Below the pieces are notes generated by a model that did no database searches, had not been told where the DNA came from, and saw only the letters and a list, made by a program, of their open reading frames with translations. Positions 28,083 through 37,202 of a stretch of 64,000 bases of DNA are shown piece by piece. Source of the DNA: Sulfidibacter corallicola (GTDB lineage: Bacteria; Acidobacteriota; Holophagae; Acanthopleuribacterales; Acanthopleuribacteraceae); contig NZ_CP071793.1 in assembly GCF_017498545.1 (NCBI RefSeq), positions 8,178,256-8,242,255 of the forward strand, written 5' to 3'. Each line of letters opens with the position of its first letter. Positions within the stretch are counted from its first letter, which is position 1. The translations under genes were made by a program, and so were the position numbers.

Positions 28083-31000
28083 ATGCGTACCACACACACG
28101 ACGACCGGCTCCGAGCACCCCATCAAGGTCATCGAACCCAAGCTGCCCAAAGGAGGCGGCGACCTGAAGGGCCTCGGCGAAACCTTCACGCCCCACGAGT
28201 TCAGCGGGACCGCGGGCCTCGCGATCCCGATCTCCGCCACTGAATGTCGCGGATTCACACCGAGCCTGGCGATCCAGTACAGCTCCGGGGGCGGCAACGG
28301 CCCCTTCGGGCTCGGTTGTGATCTGTCCCTGCCCGAGATATCCCGGCAAACTTCCAAACGGATTCCCACCTACGACGATCGAGATACCTTCCTCCATTCC
28401 GGCGCGGATTGCCTGGTGCCGGTGCTCGAAGAAGGTGTGCCGGTGCAATCCACCCAAACCGTGAACGGCGTGGCCTACCTCGTCGACCGTTTCCGGCCGC
28501 GAACCGATGGCGCCCACGACCGCATCGAGCGCTTCACGCACCCCGACGATGCGACGGAGGTTTTTTGGAAGGTGACCTCTCCATCCAATGTGGCCAGCGT
28601 TTTCGGGTTCAACCCCGCGGCAAGGGTGGCCGACTCGAAGGATCCCGGTCGGATCTACAAATGGCTGCTCGAGGAGATTTGGGACGACAAGGGCAACCAT
28701 CAGATGTACACCTACCTGGCCGAGAATGGCCAAAACATTGTCGATTCGGCGCTGGCCGCCAACCGCGATACCGCCGCCCAGCGCTACCCGGGCCACGTCT
28801 TCTACGGCAATGATCAACCCTATGCCGGCTCGATCCTGCTTGCGGGCGTCGACCCGGCCACCCTCGACTGGCATTTCGAAATCGCGTTCGATTACGGTCA
28901 ATACAGCCTACCGCCGGAAAATCACCAACCCTACGAGAGGCTCTCGGCAAGTGAGTGGGCATGCCGCCAGGATCCATTTTCCGATTACCGGGCCGGCTTC
29001 GAAATCCGCACCTACCGACTGTGTCGACGAGTCCTGTCGTTCCATCGCTTCCCAGAGGCCGAATTCGGGACCGCCGATCCCGTGCTGGTCAGCGCGTTGA
29101 CGCTGGATTACGAGGCGTCGCCCACCTGTTCGCTCCTGGCGGGCGTCACCCACAGTGGGTTTCACTACGATGCCGTGTCCAAGACCTACGCCCGCAAGAG
29201 CCTGCCGCCGCTGGAGCTTGGCTACAGCGCGTTTCCACCGGCCGACCCCGAATATCGGTCCCACCCCTTTGCCGAAATGACTCGGGAAGATGGTGCGGCG
29301 CTCAGCGGGCTGACGCGGGCGCCTCATTACCGAATGGTGGACCTTTTCGGGGGCGGGATTTCCGGCCTTTTGTACGCCGATGGACAAACCGTGCGCTACC
29401 GGGAGCCGAAGACGGTCGCGGCGCAGGGCATCGCGTACGGTGCTTCGGATGACCTCGCGTTCCCACTCGGTCGTCGCGATCGGGGCGCCGATCACACGCT
29501 CGCGGATGTCACGGGTGACGGGCATTTGGATCTCCTCGTGAGCGACCCCACCCGGACCGGATTTTTCGAAATGGAACAGGACGAAACCTGGAGCGCTTGG
29601 CACACCTTCGACACCTTCCCCTCCGACTTCCACGATCCGCTCAATCAACAGGTGGACGTGACCGGAAACGGGCAGGCGGATCTCCTGCAAATCACCAAAT
29701 CGGAAGTCCGCGTCTACCCCGCCGAGGGCGAAAGGGGTTACGGGGAGGCCTTGCGACGAACCCACGCGGCGGACCTGCCGCTGTCCTCCGAATCCGGCCG
29801 ACAAACGCTGCTGACGTTTGCCGACATGTGCGGCTTGGGACCGGCCCAGCTCGTGCGGGTCCGCAACGGGCTGGTCGAGTGTTGGCCGAGCCTGGGATAC
29901 GGCACCTTCGGAAAACGCGTGGTCATGGCCAACGCACCGGATTTTGGGCCGGGTTTCGACAAGAGCCGATTGCGCCTCGCGGATGTGGACGGCTCGGGCA
30001 CCACGGACCTGGCCTACATCGGCGTGGACCACGTGGACATCTACCTCAATCAAAGCGGCAACGGCTTTGCGAACCACCCCATCCGCATTTCGTTGCCCGT
30101 TCGCTGGACTCCCTTGGATCACATCGAGTTCGCCGACGTGCGCGGCGGCGGCACCCAGTGCCTCGTGATGACGACCGCGCAACCCGCGCCGAAGCAGTGG
30201 TACTACGATTTCAGCCAAACCCAATGGATCGACGAGGCCGGCAACGCGCAGCTCGTCTCGCAAAAACCTTACTTGCTGACCGAAACGATCAACAACATGG
30301 GGGCCAAGACCAGGATTCGCTATGCCAGTTCCACCGAGTATTACCTCGAAGACAAGAAGGAGGGCCAGCCCTGGATCACCCGGCTGCCATTTCCGGTTCA
30401 GGTCATCCAGTCCATCACGCACCTGGATTTGATTTCGAATACGACCACGACCCGTTCATATCGGTACCACCACGGTTTCTACGACGGCTTCGCGCGTGAA
30501 TTCCGCGGGTTCGGCCGGGTGGATCGCACGGATGCGCGCGATTTCTCCGCATTCGATCCCGAGGTGACACCCGAACAGGACGCGCCTAGCACCCCGCCGA
30601 CCCTCACCAAAACGTGGTATCACACCGGTGCCTGGCTGGAAGCCGACGACTTGCTGCGTTACTACCGCGAGCATGAATATTGGAACCGCGATCTGCAGGC
30701 CGACCCGCTGGCGCATGTACTGCCCGCCACGCTGTTTCAATGGTTGGATATTGCCGCGCTTTGGACCTTGTTGCGGCATCGCGGACTCATCGACGCGGCC
30801 GGTCGCGTGCTCGACCTGCCGTCCGACGCCGACGCCTTGCCTCTGAATCCCATGTTCGCGGCATATCGGACCCAGATCTATTCGGTGTTCCAGGGGAAAA
30901 CCAAGGGGCAAACGCTGGGTCGGGAGGCCTTTGCCGACGCACTGGACCTGCCGTTGGCGACCGATCCCGACGCCGATGATTGGCACGAGGCCTACCGCGT

Positions 31001-34000
31001 GCTGCATGGCTCCGTGCTCCATAGCGAGTTCTACGGCAACGACGGTACGCGTTGGGCCGATGTACCCTACACGATTTCCGACGCCCAATTCGCGGTGGCG
31101 CAAGTGCAACCCAAAGCCGGAAACCATTACGGTGTGTATGGCCTGCACCGTCGTCAAAGCATCCATTACGACTATGGCCGAAACGCCGCAGATCCCCGTG
31201 TCGAACACGACTTCTCGCTTGCGCGGGACCCATACGGCCAGGTGCTCAAAGCATGCAAGGTGCGCTACCCGCGTCGCAAAGCTCGGGTGCCCACGTCTCT
31301 GGATCCCCAGACCGCCGCCCAGCAAACCGAACTGAGGGTGGTGGTCAGCGAGCACAAGGTCATCAATACGCCGGAACTTCCCGCGGCGGATTTCTACATG
31401 CTGGGCATTCCCGAGCAGAGCAAAAGCCTGGAGATCACGGGCGGGCTGACACCAGATGCACCCAACGGCTACTTCACGTTCGACGGCATCGCCAGCCACC
31501 TCGACAGCGCGGATCATCAGTTGTGGCACTGGTCGCGGAGCTACTATTTCGACGCCGATACCCAAACGGAATTGGCACTGGGGCGGGTCGCCGCGCCAGT
31601 CCTGCTCCACCGCAGTGAGGCCGTGGCGTTCGACAAAACCCAACTGGCCAAGGACCTCGGCGGTACGCCGGCGGCGAAGGATCCGGTCGCGCTGCTCTCC
31701 GATGCCCAGGTCGGCTACGTGACGATGTCGGAAACGGATCCCGATGGGGGACCGGCTACTCGATATCTCTGGAATCCCGGGAGCGCGCAGACCTACCGGG
31801 GATACCGCGACTTCTACGTGCCGGAGGCCGTGTTCGATCCCCTGCAGTACCCACACGTGGTCCATGGTGCACCGCCACTACCGGCCGATGTACCGCGGAC
31901 CAGCTATGCCCACGATCCTTATCGCCTCGTGGTCACGGAAGTCACCAACCCCGTGGGGCATCGCACCCAGATCACGAGAATCGACTACCAGCGCTTGGCA
32001 CCGGTCCAAATGCTGGACATCGATGGCAACACTTCCGAGGTGCTTTTCGACCCACTGGGCATGGTGGTGGCCTCCTCCTTTTACGGCACCGAGACCGGCC
32101 GTCCTGTGGGCTTCGCACCCTTGCGTCATTACGAGGTCCCGGCCGAACCGAACCTGGCCGACATCATGGCGAAGCCGGAAGCCTTTCTTCAGCAAGCGGC
32201 CACATTTTTCTACTACGATCTCTTTTCCTGGGCCGGTGGGCCCGTGAGCCAGGCCCAATTGGCCGAAGTGATCGGTGTCGATACGGCGGCACTTCGGCAG
32301 TGCCTGGTTCGGCAGGGGTATCTCGATGTCCGAGGAATGCCCACCAAGGCATTTCGGCGGCTCGATTCCGGTCTTCAGCTCCTGTTACCCGAACTCTCCT
32401 TGACGGCGACCCAGAAACGACAGGTGTTCGATCGTTTGTCGGGGACACCGAATCACTTCGCCGCCTTGGTGGCGGAAGATTATCCCGTCGACGACGTGCA
32501 GAAGGGAACCATCCGAAAAGCGGTGACCTACAGCGATGGATTCGGTCGCCACCTCCAGAGCAAGGCCTTTTTGAACGGCCCGGAGACGGTGCGTTCCTGG
32601 GATATCGCAACCCAACGCGTGGCGGAGCGCCAGGCCACTTCCTGCTGGCTCACTTCGGGGGCGGTTCGCTACGACGACAAGGGTCGACCGATCCAAAAAT
32701 TCGAACCGTTTTTTTCGCCCGATTACCTGTATGTGAACGAGAAAGCGCTCAATCGGGTGGGGTCGACGACGACCTTGTTCTATGGCGCCACGGGTCACGC
32801 CGAGCTGACCCTCAGTCCGCAAGGATTTTTGACCAAAACGCTGGCCGGTTCCTGGCTGGTGGGCACGCCCAACCCCAAGGACCAAGCGGGTTTTGTGGAC
32901 CGGACCCTGTACGGAAGCCTGCCTTGGGCCTTTGGGCCTTCGGTCTGGCAGGGGCTTGATTTCGATGCCAACGATACCGTGGAAGACTCAGGCTGTTACC
33001 GGACCTACCTGAAAACGGGAACCTCGCCCTCCCAGGACGTGGACGGCGCCAGCCTCGACAAAGCCAGGCCCTGTTTCAATACGCCGGTCTCGACCCGTTT
33101 CGACAATATGGGTCGTGTGGTGGAAAGCCGGCAGGTCTTCCCGCCCAATTGGCAACCACCTCTTGGTGAAACCATGGAAAACCAGCAGAACGCCACATTC
33201 CGGCAATACGATCTGTTGGGCAACCTGCTCGCGACGAGCGATCAGCGCCTGCGCGCCGCAAACAAAGTCAATTCGCAAACGAGCTACAGCCTCGCCAAAC
33301 AGGTCGTCAAACAGTTCTCCGCCGATGGTGGGACCACTTGGACGCTCGTCAACGCGGTGGGTCACCCCTTTTGGCACTATGACTCGCGGGGCACCACCAC
33401 CCGGCGTCGGTTCGATGTCTTGCAGCGCCCGGTCACCGTTCACGTGTCCAATTCGGGTGATATCGATCCTGGCCTGCAGCTCGACCAGATCGTGGAACGA
33501 ACCCTGTACAGCGATTCGCGGCTTTCGGGCACCACGCCGTTTCTTCCCGACGCCTTTGCGGGGTCCCGCAATGTGGTGGGCCGACCGGTGCTTCATTTCG
33601 ATGGCTCCGGTTTGTCGTTGAATCCTTTTTTCAGCCTGCACGGTCAACCGCTCGCCGCGGGCAAAGTGCTCACGACCCGTTACCAGACGCATCCCGATTG
33701 GGACCTCACGGATGCGACGCTCACAGCCGTGGCCGCAGCCCTGCAAGACCGAGATCTCAGCCAACCGGATGAATTGAACCAACTGGATTTGGGCAAGATC
33801 ATCGCGGCATTGGAAGCCACGACCTATGCCACCACATCGCGCTACGACGCGCTTGGTCGACCACGGGAAAGTTCGGATCCCGATGGGAATACCCTCACGC
33901 CGCAGTACGATTCATTGGGCCGGGTCATCTCGTCGGTGACGACGGCTGGAACCTTGGCCGGTAAAGGGGGAAGCCAGGCGGGGATCGAGGCCACGCCGCA

Positions 34001-36341
34001 CATCGACCAAATCACCTACAATGCAAAGGGCCAGCCCCTGGTCACCACCTACGGCAATGGGGTGGAGACCCGATATCACTACGATCCTCACAACTTCCGC
34101 TTGGTGAATTTGACCAGCGTGGCCACCTCCGGTGAAAAGGTGTTCCAAGATCTCACCTACCACCACGATCCGGTGGGGAACGTGACCAGCATTACGGATG
34201 AGGCCATGCCCAGGGTCTTTTTCAAGAATGCCGCGGTCCAGGCGAAGGGTGAATACCGATACGATACGCTCTACCGCCTGCGCTCGGCGTCGGGCCGCGA
34301 ACACACGAGTATGTGGCAAAATATGCAGCAGCACCAAAACCGCATCCAGGGCCTCCAGGACCTGCCCACCGCGGCGGATCCCGTCGCGAACGGCAAAGCC
34401 TTGCAGAACTACACCCAGACCTATCGCTACGATGCCGCGAACAACCTCATCTCGATGCGACATCGCGGAGCCAACGTTTCAGGCCCCGGCCGAACCATGA
34501 CCATTGCCCCGGACAACAACCGGTTGCACGCCAGCACCTTTGGCCAACAACCGACCAAGACCTACAGCTACGATGCGCACGGGAACCAGCAAACCCTGCT
34601 CGGCCTGGACGGCATTCGATGGGATTACCGGAACCGGCTCGCCCGGGCGACGACCATCGCCCGCACGGGCGCGCCATCGGATACCGAATATTACGTCTAT
34701 GATGCCGGGGGCAAGCGGGTGCGCAAGGTCACGGAAAAAGTCGCGGGAGGTGGGGTGGTCCACATATCCGAAGCGATCTATCTGGGCCCTTTCGAAATTC
34801 GACGGAAAAGCCAAACCTCGGCAAAGGGCGCCACCGTCACCGAGGAATGGCATTGGACCCAACTGGTGGCATCCTGCCGGTGGGGCTATCAGGTCCTGGG
34901 CAAGCCCAAACGAGGAGCGAAGCCCTATCAATTGCGCTACCAGCTCACCAACGATCTGGGTTCCAACTGCCTGACCTTGGATCACCGAGGCCAAGTCATG
35001 AATTATGAGGAGTACTACCCGTTCGGCGGTACCGCGATCGTGGCGGCCAAAAGTCAGGTGGAGGTGAAGCAACGATACTACCGTTATTCAGGGAAGGAGG
35101 AAGACGACACGACCGGACTTTATTACTACGGCATGCGCTATTACTGCCCCTGGCTGGGGCGCTGGATGCGCCCGGACCCGGCGGGCGCGGTCGATGGCCT
35201 GAACCTCTTCGCATTTGTGGGTGGAAACCCCGTCACCCACCGCGATATCGGCGGCATGATGATGAACTCCCTGAAACAAAAGTTCGGCGGAAGCGGAGGG
35301 AGGAGCCGTTCTTCGGGGAGGGTCGGCGCGAGGGTCAACACCGGACTCAAGGCCGGCCTGGTCGCAAAAAACACGGTGGCTGCGTCCGGCACCCCATTCC
35401 CATCGCCAGTTGCCGAAATGGCCGGCATTGCGGGTGATTTCGCCTTCGCGAGGCTCGACTCGAGAGTCGCACCCGTCGCGGGTGGCCATCGGGTGGCAAA
35501 AATGCTCGACTTGGGTGGCTTGGCCATACCCTTGGGGATCGGCTACGAGCTCTTTTCCGTCCTTACGGGGGTCGAGGAAAACATGACCGCTCACCGATCC
35601 AGAAAAGTCCGGGGTGGCCTGCTGGAATCCTTGCAGGAATTCGAAACGATTCCGGAGCTGGCCGAGGCCGCGAACCACATGCGCGCCATCTTACGTCACG
35701 GTCGTAATGCAGACTTGTCGCTCCACGCCAGTGGCACCGCCGATATCTTGGGTGGGGCCGCGGGTGCCGGCGCCTTGATCATGCCACCCCTCGCCTCCGC
35801 TTTGGGGCCGGCGGCGGTCGGGCTCTATGCCGCCGGAGGTACCATCAGGCTTGGCAAGATGTTGGGTTTCAAGGCCCACGATGTCATCAAAATTCTGCGT
35901 GGAAGAACCGAAGGGAGACACGACAGTGTCACGGCGACATTGACCAAAAATCTCTTGGGGGGAGATCCCAGTTTACGCCGGAACTCGATGGATTTTCTGA
36001 CGGTCATTTCTCTTGGAAGGCTCGATCGTGACCAATTGGTGGAAGATCTTCGAGGTTCCGATTACTACCATGACGCCTTCAGCCGCCATGGTGATCCCAG
36101 GGATCGCACGTCGCGGGATGCCTACGAGCGAGCCGTCGAAAAGCGAATCGCCGGAGCGGTGGATACCATTCACAGTAGATTGCCGGTACCGGGAGCGGAG
36201 GTCGAACTTATTCCGGCGGTGGGTGATTGGCTCGAGCACGGCCAGGATGCTGTTCGCCATGTCAGGGATCGTACCCGAGAATTTGTCCAAGGGGAGGTCG
36301 ACTATTTCCGGAACGGCTTCGATGCCTATCGCCGCTACTGA
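28083..36341 (+). CDS. Natural TcB-TcC fusion with self-cleaving Rhs cage and unclassified C-terminal effector
   Basis: The protein is 2752 aa from the ATG at 28083 (ribosome-binding site gggaga). An ATG six codons earlier lacks one. The SpvB-type N-terminus (GETFTPHEFSGTAGLAIPIS, ..PSLAIQYSSGGGNGPFGLGCDLSLPEISR) is followed by FG-GAP/VCBS-like repeats (ADVTGDGHLDLL, DVTGNGQADLL, DVDGSGTTDLAYIG), the TcdB middle regions and many YD/RHS repeats. The Rhs core ends in RPDPAGAVDGLNLFAFVGGNP..HRDIGGM. Asp2365 and Asp2388 are 23 residues apart, the spacing of the autoprotease Asp pair of Photorhabdus TccC3. Cleavage near Met2392 would free about 360 residues into the cocoon for injection through TcA. 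That effector is basic, with two Gly/Ala-rich hydrophobic stretches and a charged C-terminus, and matches no family I recognise. TcB and TcC are usually separate genes, so the fusion guarantees a 1:1 ratio. Confidence 0.93.
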   Translation: MRTTHTTTGSEHPIKVIEPKLPKGGGDLKGLGETFTPHEFSGTAGLAIPISATECRGFTPSLAIQYSSGGGNGPFGLGCDLSLPEISRQTSKRIPTYDDRDTFLHSGADCLVPVLEEGVPVQSTQTVNGVAYLVDRFRPRTDGAHDRIERFTHPDDATEVFWKVTSPSNVASVFGFNPAARVADSKDPGRIYKWLLEEIWDDKGNHQMYTYLAENGQNIVDSALAANRDTAAQRYPGHVFYGNDQPYAGSILLAGVDPATLDWHFEIAFDYGQYSLPPENHQPYERLSASEWACRQDPFSDYRAGFEIRTYRLCRRVLSFHRFPEAEFGTADPVLVSALTLDYEASPTCSLLAGVTHSGFHYDAVSKTYARKSLPPLELGYSAFPPADPEYRSHPFAEMTREDGAALSGLTRAPHYRMVDLFGGGISGLLYADGQTVRYREPKTVAAQGIAYGASDDLAFPLGRRDRGADHTLADVTGDGHLDLLVSDPTRTGFFEMEQDETWSAWHTFDTFPSDFHDPLNQQVDVTGNGQADLLQITKSEVRVYPAEGERGYGEALRRTHAADLPLSSESGRQTLLTFADMCGLGPAQLVRVRNGLVECWPSLGYGTFGKRVVMANAPDFGPGFDKSRLRLADVDGSGTTDLAYIGVDHVDIYLNQSGNGFANHPIRISLPVRWTPLDHIEFADVRGGGTQCLVMTTAQPAPKQWYYDFSQTQWIDEAGNAQLVSQKPYLLTETINNMGAKTRIRYASSTEYYLEDKKEGQPWITRLPFPVQVIQSITHLDLISNTTTTRSYRYHHGFYDGFAREFRGFGRVDRTDARDFSAFDPEVTPEQDAPSTPPTLTKTWYHTGAWLEADDLLRYYREHEYWNRDLQADPLAHVLPATLFQWLDIAALWTLLRHRGLIDAAGRVLDLPSDADALPLNPMFAAYRTQIYSVFQGKTKGQTLGREAFADALDLPLATDPDADDWHEAYRVLHGSVLHSEFYGNDGTRWADVPYTISDAQFAVAQVQPKAGNHYGVYGLHRRQSIHYDYGRNAADPRVEHDFSLARDPYGQVLKACKVRYPRRKARVPTSLDPQTAAQQTELRVVVSEHKVINTPELPAADFYMLGIPEQSKSLEITGGLTPDAPNGYFTFDGIASHLDSADHQLWHWSRSYYFDADTQTELALGRVAAPVLLHRSEAVAFDKTQLAKDLGGTPAAKDPVALLSDAQVGYVTMSETDPDGGPATRYLWNPGSAQTYRGYRDFYVPEAVFDPLQYPHVVHGAPPLPADVPRTSYAHDPYRLVVTEVTNPVGHRTQITRIDYQRLAPVQMLDIDGNTSEVLFDPLGMVVASSFYGTETGRPVGFAPLRHYEVPAEPNLADIMAKPEAFLQQAATFFYYDLFSWAGGPVSQAQLAEVIGVDTAALRQCLVRQGYLDVRGMPTKAFRRLDSGLQLLLPELSLTATQKRQVFDRLSGTPNHFAALVAEDYPVDDVQKGTIRKAVTYSDGFGRHLQSKAFLNGPETVRSWDIATQRVAERQATSCWLTSGAVRYDDKGRPIQKFEPFFSPDYLYVNEKALNRVGSTTTLFYGATGHAELTLSPQGFLTKTLAGSWLVGTPNPKDQAGFVDRTLYGSLPWAFGPSVWQGLDFDANDTVEDSGCYRTYLKTGTSPSQDVDGASLDKARPCFNTPVSTRFDNMGRVVESRQVFPPNWQPPLGETMENQQNATFRQYDLLGNLLATSDQRLRAANKVNSQTSYSLAKQVVKQFSADGGTTWTLVNAVGHPFWHYDSRGTTTRRRFDVLQRPVTVHVSNSGDIDPGLQLDQIVERTLYSDSRLSGTTPFLPDAFAGSRNVVGRPVLHFDGSGLSLNPFFSLHGQPLAAGKVLTTRYQTHPDWDLTDATLTAVAAALQDRDLSQPDELNQLDLGKIIAALEATTYATTSRYDALGRPRESSDPDGNTLTPQYDSLGRVISSVTTAGTLAGKGGSQAGIEATPHIDQITYNAKGQPLVTTYGNGVETRYHYDPHNFRLVNLTSVATSGEKVFQDLTYHHDPVGNVTSITDEAMPRVFFKNAAVQAKGEYRYDTLYRLRSASGREHTSMWQNMQQHQNRIQGLQDLPTAADPVANGKALQNYTQTYRYDAANNLISMRHRGANVSGPGRTMTIAPDNNRLHASTFGQQPTKTYSYDAHGNQQTLLGLDGIRWDYRNRLARATTIARTGAPSDTEYYVYDAGGKRVRKVTEKVAGGGVVHISEAIYLGPFEIRRKSQTSAKGATVTEEWHWTQLVASCRWGYQVLGKPKRGAKPYQLRYQLTNDLGSNCLTLDHRGQVMNYEEYYPFGGTAIVAAKSQVEVKQRYYRYSGKEEDDTTGLYYYGMRYYCPWLGRWMRPDPAGAVDGLNLFAFVGGNPVTHRDIGGMMMNSLKQKFGGSGGRSRSSGRVGARVNTGLKAGLVAKNTVAASGTPFPSPVAEMAGIAGDFAFARLDSRVAPVAGGHRVAKMLDLGGLAIPLGIGYELFSVLTGVEENMTAHRSRKVRGGLLESLQEFETIPELAEAANHMRAILRHGRNADLSLHASGTADILGGAAGAGALIMPPLASALGPAAVGLYAAGGTIRLGKMLGFKAHDVIKILRGRTEGRHDSVTATLTKNLLGGDPSLRRNSMDFLTVISLGRLDRDQLVEDLRGSDYYHDAFSRHGDPRDRTSRDAYERAVEKRIAGAVDTIHSRLPVPGAEVELIPAVGDWLEHGQDAVRHVRDRTREFVQGEVDYFRNGFDAYRRY

Positions 36342-36625
36342 GCGTTATCGGCCGGCGAGATGCCCGTCCACCCGACCAGTTGTTTGGCGTCCATGAAAAT
36401 TCGGGTGGTCACCATTTGCTCGACCAATTGGTGACCGCTCGTTGTTGGGCCATTTGTCGGGATGCACCTTGAACATTTCCTTAAGGCGTCCTTGTGGGTG
36501 TCCACGATGGTGACCTTGTCGCAAATCACCTCCATTTTGTCTCCATCGCGAAAATCGGCCTCTATCATTTCTTCGAGCGTGCAGCCGGGTGTCAAATCGG
36601 CAGTCTGGATTTTCTGATTCGTCAT
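36335..36625 (-). CDS. Hypothetical small protein converging on the toxin gene, possibly frameshifted
   Basis: A 96-aa frame starts at an ATG at 36625 and overlaps the 3' end of the TcB-TcC gene by 7 bp. Residues 1-48 (CTLEEMIEADFRDGDKMEVI.., VTIVDTHKDAL) and about 61-96 (SGHQLVEQMVTTRIFMDAKQLVGW) look protein-like. The middle is odd: another frame reads more naturally there (LKEMFKVHPDKWPNNE). Either two compensating frameshifts have occurred or part of the frame is fortuitous. The ribosome-binding site is weak. Its place directly after a toxin effector raises an immunity-protein idea, but Tc toxins normally have none. No family is recognised. Confidence 0.35.
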   Translation of the reverse strand: MTNQKIQTADLTPGCTLEEMIEADFRDGDKMEVICDKVTIVDTHKDALRKCSRCIPTNGPTTSGHQLVEQMVTTRIFMDAKQLVGWTGISPADNAQ

Positions 36626-37202
36626 GAAACGATCTTTTTGGTAAATGCAGTGATGGCAAGGCGGTTTTGGCTTTCTCGACGAGATTGGTGTCTCTCGGGA
36701 AAAAAACGGTCAGTTTAAGTTTGGTAAGATTTCAAATATTCGTGTATATTCATTGAGGTTCGAGAGTGAACATTCACCACGTGCCCATCCCTGAATTTCC
36801 TTTTTTCGGTTCGGGAAATCTCGCGCCAGTGCGTGAACGGATGGAGCGTGCATTTTTTCTAAGCCTTTTATTGGGCAATTTACGCCCTTTGCTAATGAAT
36901 GCTCACTTATTGCGAATGACCCCAATCCGGCTACATCACTTTTCTTGGAACGCGTTTCAGGGATGGGTCGAGCATGTCTGTGAAGTATTGATCACAGTCC
37001 GTTGTTTTCGGCCAATCATCTGTGGGCGCTTGCCTTATCGCGTTCTGTAGGGCGCCGTTCCGCTAGGAGATACCCTTCTTGCGAACGGGAAAACACGCTC
37101 GTATCAAAGAATGTGGAGTGCCTGGATTTTGTCTGAACCCGTGCGGGCGCTTTTCCCGCTTTTAGGAGTGATTGCTCATTTATCACGAGTAGGAGTTATC
37201 TG
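36626..37202. other. Intergenic region before the DUF3857 operon, with an inverted-repeat element
   Basis: No convincing gene lies in these 577 bp. Short frames on both strands overlap and lack family signatures. The region is AT-richer than its neighbours and contains the inverted repeat described at 36781-36967. Two similar short blocks (gaatgctcacttattgcgaatga near 36897 and gattgctcatttatcacgagtag near 37169) may be repeated operator-like sequence. The operon promoter must lie near the right end, where taggag sets the TTG start at 37203. Confidence 0.45.
36781..36967. repeat. Inverted-repeat element related to the MITE-like family
   Basis: A perfect 12-bp inverted repeat, cccatccctgaa (36784-36795) and ttcagggatggg (36956-36967), bounds about 185 bp. 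The left end begins gtgcccatcc, the same ten bases that begin the terminal repeat of the intact MITE-like copy at 41511-41724. The interior does not resemble that copy. It could be a diverged relative sharing only the ends recognised by a transposase. Confidence 0.5.

Noticed and set aside
36710..37050. Overlapping short frames on both strands before the DUF3857 operon
   Set aside because: They overlap each other and an inverted repeat, and neither shows protein-like periodicity or a ribosome-binding site.
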